In this document: positions 61,123 through 64,000 of the stretch, piece by piece
Numbering within the stretch: the first letter of the stretch is position 1
How the letters are laid out: each line of letters starts with the position of its first letter
Assembly: GCA_041603235.1 (NCBI GenBank)
Contig: JBFIES010000007.1
Coordinates: 177,381 to 241,380, forward strand
Direction: 5' to 3'
DNA length: 64,000 bases
Source: Panacagrimonas sp041603235
GTDB lineage: Bacteria > Pseudomonadota > Gammaproteobacteria > Nevskiales > Nevskiaceae
Made by a program: the position numbers and the translations under genes
The notes under the pieces: model-generated
What the model saw: the letters and a program-made list of their open reading frames with translations, nothing else
The model's database searches: none
Told to the model about the DNA's origin: nothing

Positions 61123-61590
61123 TCAGCGCGTAACGATGTCGTCAGTAAACGGAGCCAGGGCCGCAATTACCTGGTTACAAGTCCAGTAATGCAGATTGAT
61201 CCGCTCGCATGCGTTGTAGGCTGCTTCGACCACCGCATTGAACTGCTCCATATTGATATTCAGATCAGCATGTGCGGCCAGCATGCTCGCGCCCTGGTAC
61301 TCGTTCGGCCCGCCGAGCACCATTGTTTCCAACTGAGTATTGAGGAATATCTGACGCTCCGGATTTCCGAATTCCTTGAACATGAAGTTGATGCGGGTAT
61401 CGAGCAGGATGAAATGAAACAGTGCCTTGGCCCACTCGTGTACTCCTTCTTTTCCACCCCATAGCTCGAGGGTATTTGACGGAACGCCGGGGATAGGCTT
61501 GGTTCGTTCTTCCCCAGCCATTGCAAACTGCAGTGGAGCCGTCGCGAGCAACACGCCCACAGTTGCGGATTTAAACTTTGAGAATTTCAT
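61123..61590 (-). CDS. exported group 1 truncated hemoglobin
   Basis: A 155-residue protein with a signal peptide (SATVGVLLATAPLQFAMA). The mature part matches 2-on-2 globins: ELWGGKEGVHEWAKALFHFILLDTRINFMF (A-B helices), LETMVLGGPNEYQGASMLAAHADLNI with proximal His107, FNAVVEAAY and VIAALAPFTDDIV. The B10 position, usually Tyr, reads His59. Cys128 and Cys138 may pair. ATG 61590 follows GGAGG at 6 bases. Exported truncated globins are rare; oxygen, NO or peroxide chemistry is possible. Confidence 0.78.
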   Translation of the reverse strand: MKFSKFKSATVGVLLATAPLQFAMAGEERTKPIPGVPSNTLELWGGKEGVHEWAKALFHFILLDTRINFMFKEFGNPERQIFLNTQLETMVLGGPNEYQGASMLAAHADLNINMEQFNAVVEAAYNACERINLHYWTCNQVIAALAPFTDDIVTR

Positions 61591-61653
61591 GATGTACCTC
61601 CGGTTTGAATGGCTCAGTTGAGCAACCCTGCAGGCAGGGCCGATTGCGCTGCA

Positions 61654-62739
61654 TTAGAAAGTAAGGTGAGTGGAGAAGTAGAAGCCGTGCTGATCCGGTG
61701 TCAGCGTGATGTTCCCCAGCATTGCGTAAGCGATGGTGAAAGAGATCTTCTTGTTCGGCGCATAAGCGAAGAACAGATCAAACCAGTCGTCTTCATACTG
61801 GGTGAGGCTGTTCTCGAGATCAGTCGTGTTGGCCACACCGAGAGTCTGCAAATCAACTGCCGACAGCGCTCCCAGGAGACCCTGAGTGCTCAGTCCATTG
61901 ATGTTGACGCCTACGCCATCCAGTGCGTTGCCGTGCTGCGCATACTCGAAGCCGAAGGCTGTGTTCTTGGCTACCAGGGTTGCCACCGAGATCTCGTAAC
62001 GGAACTCCTTGTCATCATCAATCTCGCCCGTCGTGGTGTTGTGATAGCCGAAGCCCGTCAGTCCGGTCTGGTTGGCGGAGGTGTAACGACCGGTAAAATT
62101 GACCAGAGTGCTGAATGGGAAGTAGATCTTGGTGACACTCACGTAGGCTTCCCAATCCTTGTCATCCGCTGCCTGCAAGGTCCGCAAGAGATCCGCATTC
62201 TTGTTGTCCTTGTAGAAGGCACCGATTGCAACCTGAGGGATCAGGCTGTCCGAGGTGTAGACCGCATCACCAAACAAGCGCAGCTTTGCACCAAAGACAT
62301 CCATCTCGATGGTGGTATTGAATGGCTCGATACCGGTTCCGCCTGTTGCCGGCAACAAGCTCGCAATCAGGCCAACCGTGTCGAATGTGCTACCGGTGGG
62401 CAATGTGCTTCGCGTGTACGACAACTCCAGACGGTCATAGATGCCAACGGTCGCGCCGTAGGAACTAAGGCTGTAGTTCGGCAAATAGGCAAAGGTGTAG
62501 TGCAAGCCGCCATTAACGCCATCGCGTGTACCGTAGCCCGATATCGTTGCCCAGGGCGTGATGCCACCACCACCTGCACCATCAATAGTCACAACACCGC
62601 CGGTCAGCAAGACCTTGCCGTCGTTGTAAAAACCAGCGCTCGCGCCCTGACTGAAAAGACCCACCAAAATTAGGGTGGCACCGCGAATGGAATTGCGCAT
62701 GATGCCTTTCGCCCCTGCTAGGTTGTGTTTGAATTTCAT
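61654..62739 (-). CDS. DUF3034 family outer-membrane protein
   Basis: A 361-residue protein with a signal peptide (LILVGLFSQGASA). LLTGGVVTIDGAGGGGITPWATISGYGTRD and SSYGATVGIYDRLELSYTR are the DUF3034 marks; the chain is beta-rich and ends HGFYFSTHLTF, an aromatic barrel strand. ATG 62739 follows AAGGAG. First gene of the globin/flavin operon, 115 bases after a leader terminator. Function unknown; an outer-membrane channel or docking barrel is likely. Confidence 0.85.
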   Translation of the reverse strand: MKFKHNLAGAKGIMRNSIRGATLILVGLFSQGASAGFYNDGKVLLTGGVVTIDGAGGGGITPWATISGYGTRDGVNGGLHYTFAYLPNYSLSSYGATVGIYDRLELSYTRSTLPTGSTFDTVGLIASLLPATGGTGIEPFNTTIEMDVFGAKLRLFGDAVYTSDSLIPQVAIGAFYKDNKNADLLRTLQAADDKDWEAYVSVTKIYFPFSTLVNFTGRYTSANQTGLTGFGYHNTTTGEIDDDKEFRYEISVATLVAKNTAFGFEYAQHGNALDGVGVNINGLSTQGLLGALSAVDLQTLGVANTTDLENSLTQYEDDWFDLFFAYAPNKKISFTIAYAMLGNITLTPDQHGFYFSTHLTF

Positions 62740-62852
62740 TTCGCCCCAACTCCTTGAAAGAGAAAATATTTGAAGAACTGAGCAACACGAAGCACTGCTC
62801 TGACGACGCTTTTAATTTGGACTGACGTCTCTGTCGGTCACTTCAAAAAAAC

Positions 62853-62902
62853 AAAAAAAAGTCCACGTCCTGATTGGTCTGCCAATTCAGGAAACGTGGA
62901 CT
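62853..62902 (-). terminator. leader terminator of the globin/flavin operon
   Basis: On the minus strand AGTCCACGT pairs with ACGTGGACT, then CCTGA with TCAGG and TTGG with CCAA around CAGA, followed by eight T. It lies in the 5' leader of the DUF3034 gene with no gene upstream, so it acts as an attenuator. Confidence 0.88.
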
Positions 62903-62911
62903 CTGGTGTCC
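62898..62911 (-). promoter_or_regulatory. hexaloop hairpin competing with the DUF3034 leader terminator
   Basis: On the minus strand GGAC-ACCAGA-GTCC uses the same GTCC as the 5' arm of the terminator, so the two cannot form together. The hexaloop has A1 but A, not G, at position 4. Confidence 0.5.
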
Positions 62912-62944
62912 GGCTGATCCGGCTTCAGTGCAGGATCTGTAACC

Positions 62945-62974
62945 GCCTCACACCCGTTGCTGGTGTGTTGAGGC
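62945..62974 (-). promoter_or_regulatory. first hexaloop hairpin of the DUF3034 leader
   Basis: On the minus strand GCCTC...GAGGC with inner ACAC/GTGT and CC/GG pairs, two bulged A, and hexaloop AGCAAC. It would be the P1 hairpin of a two-hairpin ANTAR site, with A in place of G at loop position 4. Confidence 0.5.
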
Positions 62975-62981
62975 AGGGGTT

Positions 62982-62997
62982 AGCAATCGCTGTGCCA
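62982..62997 (-). promoter_or_regulatory. sigma-54-type promoter of the globin/flavin operon
   Basis: On the minus strand TGGCAC-AGCGA-TTGCT is a perfect -24/-12 match. Start near 62971, 230 bases before the DUF3034 gene. Confidence 0.8.
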
Positions 62998-63212
62998 ACC
63001 AGCCAGTGCGTACCGAAAATTCACGCTACTGGCTCACCACATAGATATCGAGTGAATCAGCAGTGCTGCAATTGGGGCAGTCGCATCGCATTACATATTC
63101 CTGCACCGACGACATGCACGATCCTCGTGCGCGTTTGCTGCAAAAAGAGGCATTGGCACGCATCAGATCCTGGCAGGGTGTCGCTATTTGAGAGTCCGAG
63201 CACGACGCCTGC

Positions 63213-63228
63213 TGGCATGTCTGTTGCT
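63213..63228 (+). promoter_or_regulatory. sigma-54-type promoter of the OmpA-like gene
   Basis: TGGCAT-GTCTG-TTGCT differs from consensus only at the last -24 base. Start near 63240, 207 bases before the gene. Divergent from the promoter at 62982. Confidence 0.65.
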
Positions 63229-63303
63229 GATGAATCCCCTGACAATCGAGAACCTGGTTCCTTGATTGCACACCGCGTCGACGACGACCCGGACAATCTG
63301 ATC

Positions 63304-63317
63304 GGACAGTGAAGTCC
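63304..63317 (+). promoter_or_regulatory. ANTAR-type hairpin in the OmpA-like leader
   Basis: GGAC-AGTGAA-GTCC has hexaloop A1 and G4 and shares its last two bases with the 5' arm of the following terminator, so the hairpin should disfavour termination. Confidence 0.7.
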
Positions 63318-63349
63318 ACCCGTCTTCTCAAAGCCGGGTGGTTTTTTTT
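63316..63349 (+). terminator. leader terminator of the OmpA-like gene
   Basis: CCACCCG (63316-63322) and CGGGTGG (63335-63341) pair, followed by eight T. It ends 97 bases before the gene; no gene lies upstream on this strand, so it is an attenuator. Confidence 0.85.
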
Positions 63350-63446
63350 GTCCGCCATCAGGGAATCGATGCACCAGAACCAACACGATGGAAGCGCAGT
63401 TGACCTTGATCATCTTCCATCCCAAGCACAGGGAACAGATAACACC

Positions 63447-64000
63447 ATGAAAAAGCCAAAACTAGAATTTCGCCACTGCTTACCTATCCTGGTGGCGCAC
63501 CTCGCAACAGCGGCCACACCTGTATTCGCGCAGGACGATAATCGTTTCTACATTGTGCCGATGGGCACCTATGTGATGAGCGAGGACGACAGGCACGCCG
63601 ATGATGGCATCGGTGGCACCCTCGCCGTTGGCATCAACCTCTCGCGCAATGCGGAGTTCGAACTCCGCGGCACATTCCTCAATTTTGCGGGTGAACCGGG
63701 ATTCGATGATGTTGACATTGCAGCGGGCGGATTTGCCTTCAACGGTTTTCTGTTTGGCCGCAATGCACCGTACCTGCACTTTGATGTGATGGGCGGGGAC
63801 GAGACCATGTTCAACATGGGGCTCGGCTATGACCTCGCCCTTGGCCGGAATTTCAGCCTGCGCGCAGAAGCCCTGCACCATACTGAATCAAACTCCAATG
63901 TGAACGGCCCCGAGTTCAAGGAAGCATTGTTCAATCTTGGTGTGCGCATTCCCTTCGGAAGCGTTCCCGAGCCACCTGCGCCCCCACCCCCCCCCCCACC
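63447..64000 (+). CDS. OmpA-like outer-membrane protein, N-terminal part (cut by window edge)
   Basis: From ATG 63447 an open frame of 184 codons reaches the window end. It has a signal peptide (LPILVAHLATAATPVFAQ), a beta-barrel domain (NRFYIVPMGTYVMSEDDR, GIGGTLAVGINLSRNAEFELRGTFLNFAG, NLGVRIPFG) and then a Pro-rich linker (VPEPPAPPPP), the usual join to a C-terminal peptidoglycan-binding OmpA domain, not visible here. No strong ribosome site is seen (GGGA at 16 bases). Controlled by the leader at 63213-63349. Confidence 0.85.
   Translation, partial: MKKPKLEFRHCLPILVAHLATAATPVFAQDDNRFYIVPMGTYVMSEDDRHADDGIGGTLAVGINLSRNAEFELRGTFLNFAGEPGFDDVDIAAGGFAFNGFLFGRNAPYLHFDVMGGDETMFNMGLGYDLALGRNFSLRAEALHHTESNSNVNGPEFKEALFNLGVRIPFGSVPEPPAPPPPPP

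Noticed and set aside
62896..63312. 138-codon plus-strand frame between the DUF3034 and OmpA-like genes
   Set aside because: It overlaps the leader hairpins on the other strand, has no ribosome site and an incoherent composition.
63026..63358. Cysteine-rich 110-codon frame on the minus strand
   Set aside because: Its start lies in the terminator stem of the OmpA-like leader and it runs through both divergent sigma-54 promoters' control region. The Cys pattern matches no family that I know. The gap is better explained as regulatory DNA.
63975..64000. C-rich low-complexity tract at the window end
   Set aside because: It codes for the Pro-rich linker of the OmpA-like protein in frame, so it is ordinary coding sequence and not a separate repeat element.

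Overview
The window is about 60% GC and reads as the chromosome of a free-living gammaproteobacterium. The best taxonomic signals are the lptD-surA-pdxA-rsmA order with a divergent amgK-murU pair, ppsR divergent from ppsA, and Uup and Msr genes of proteobacterial type. I cannot place it below class level. No rRNA, tRNA, transposase, phage gene or CRISPR array was recognised. The window cuts an MFS transporter at its left end and an OmpA-like gene at its right end.

Layout. 1-11.2 kb is housekeeping and membrane genes: ppsR/ppsA, an exported RNase T2, a LapA-like protein, a duplicated lipoprotein, a LysR regulator, class II DAHP synthase, an AI-2E family protein and a ZIP-like membrane protein. 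11.4-16.4 kb is an exopolysaccharide or surface-glycan cluster: a WecA-like and a WcaJ-like initiating transferase, an EpsL-like barrel and two unknown proteins. 16.6-21.4 kb holds msrB-msrA, uup and the peptidoglycan-recycling pair amgK-murU. 21.5-27 kb is lptD-surA-pdxA-rsmA.

27-44.3 kb is a nitrate assimilation island, all on the minus strand. A sigma-54-type promoter precedes narK-type transporter, nirB, nirD, a NasC-like reductase and nasA, followed without a large gap by mobA, moaA, moaD, moaE, a moaC-moaB fusion and moeA. Uptake, reduction to ammonium and molybdenum-cofactor synthesis are thus made together. Upstream lies an NrtA-NrtB ABC transporter with both ATPase domains fused in one protein, then a porin. 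At 46.4-51.7 kb there are two separate nasT-nasS pairs (ANTAR antiterminator plus nitrate sensor) flanking an acyl-CoA dehydrogenase.

51.8-57.9 kb is an operon of three TPR proteins and two small exported proteins. 57.9-62.7 kb is a minus-strand group for an exported redox system: ApbE flavin transferase, EF-hand protein, PepSY membrane protein, Tat-type FMN-binding protein, exported truncated hemoglobin and a DUF3034 outer-membrane protein. An OmpA-like gene diverges from it.

The main discovery is regulatory. The same arrangement, a sigma-54-type promoter, then small RNA hairpins of the ANTAR hexaloop kind, then an intrinsic terminator before the start codon, can be read directly upstream of nrtA, the porin (three attenuators in series), the OmpA-like gene and, in diverged form, the globin/flavin operon. 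The TPR operon has the promoter and the hairpin but no clear terminator. I infer an unusually wide NasT-type antitermination regulon that ties envelope and exported redox proteins to nitrate.
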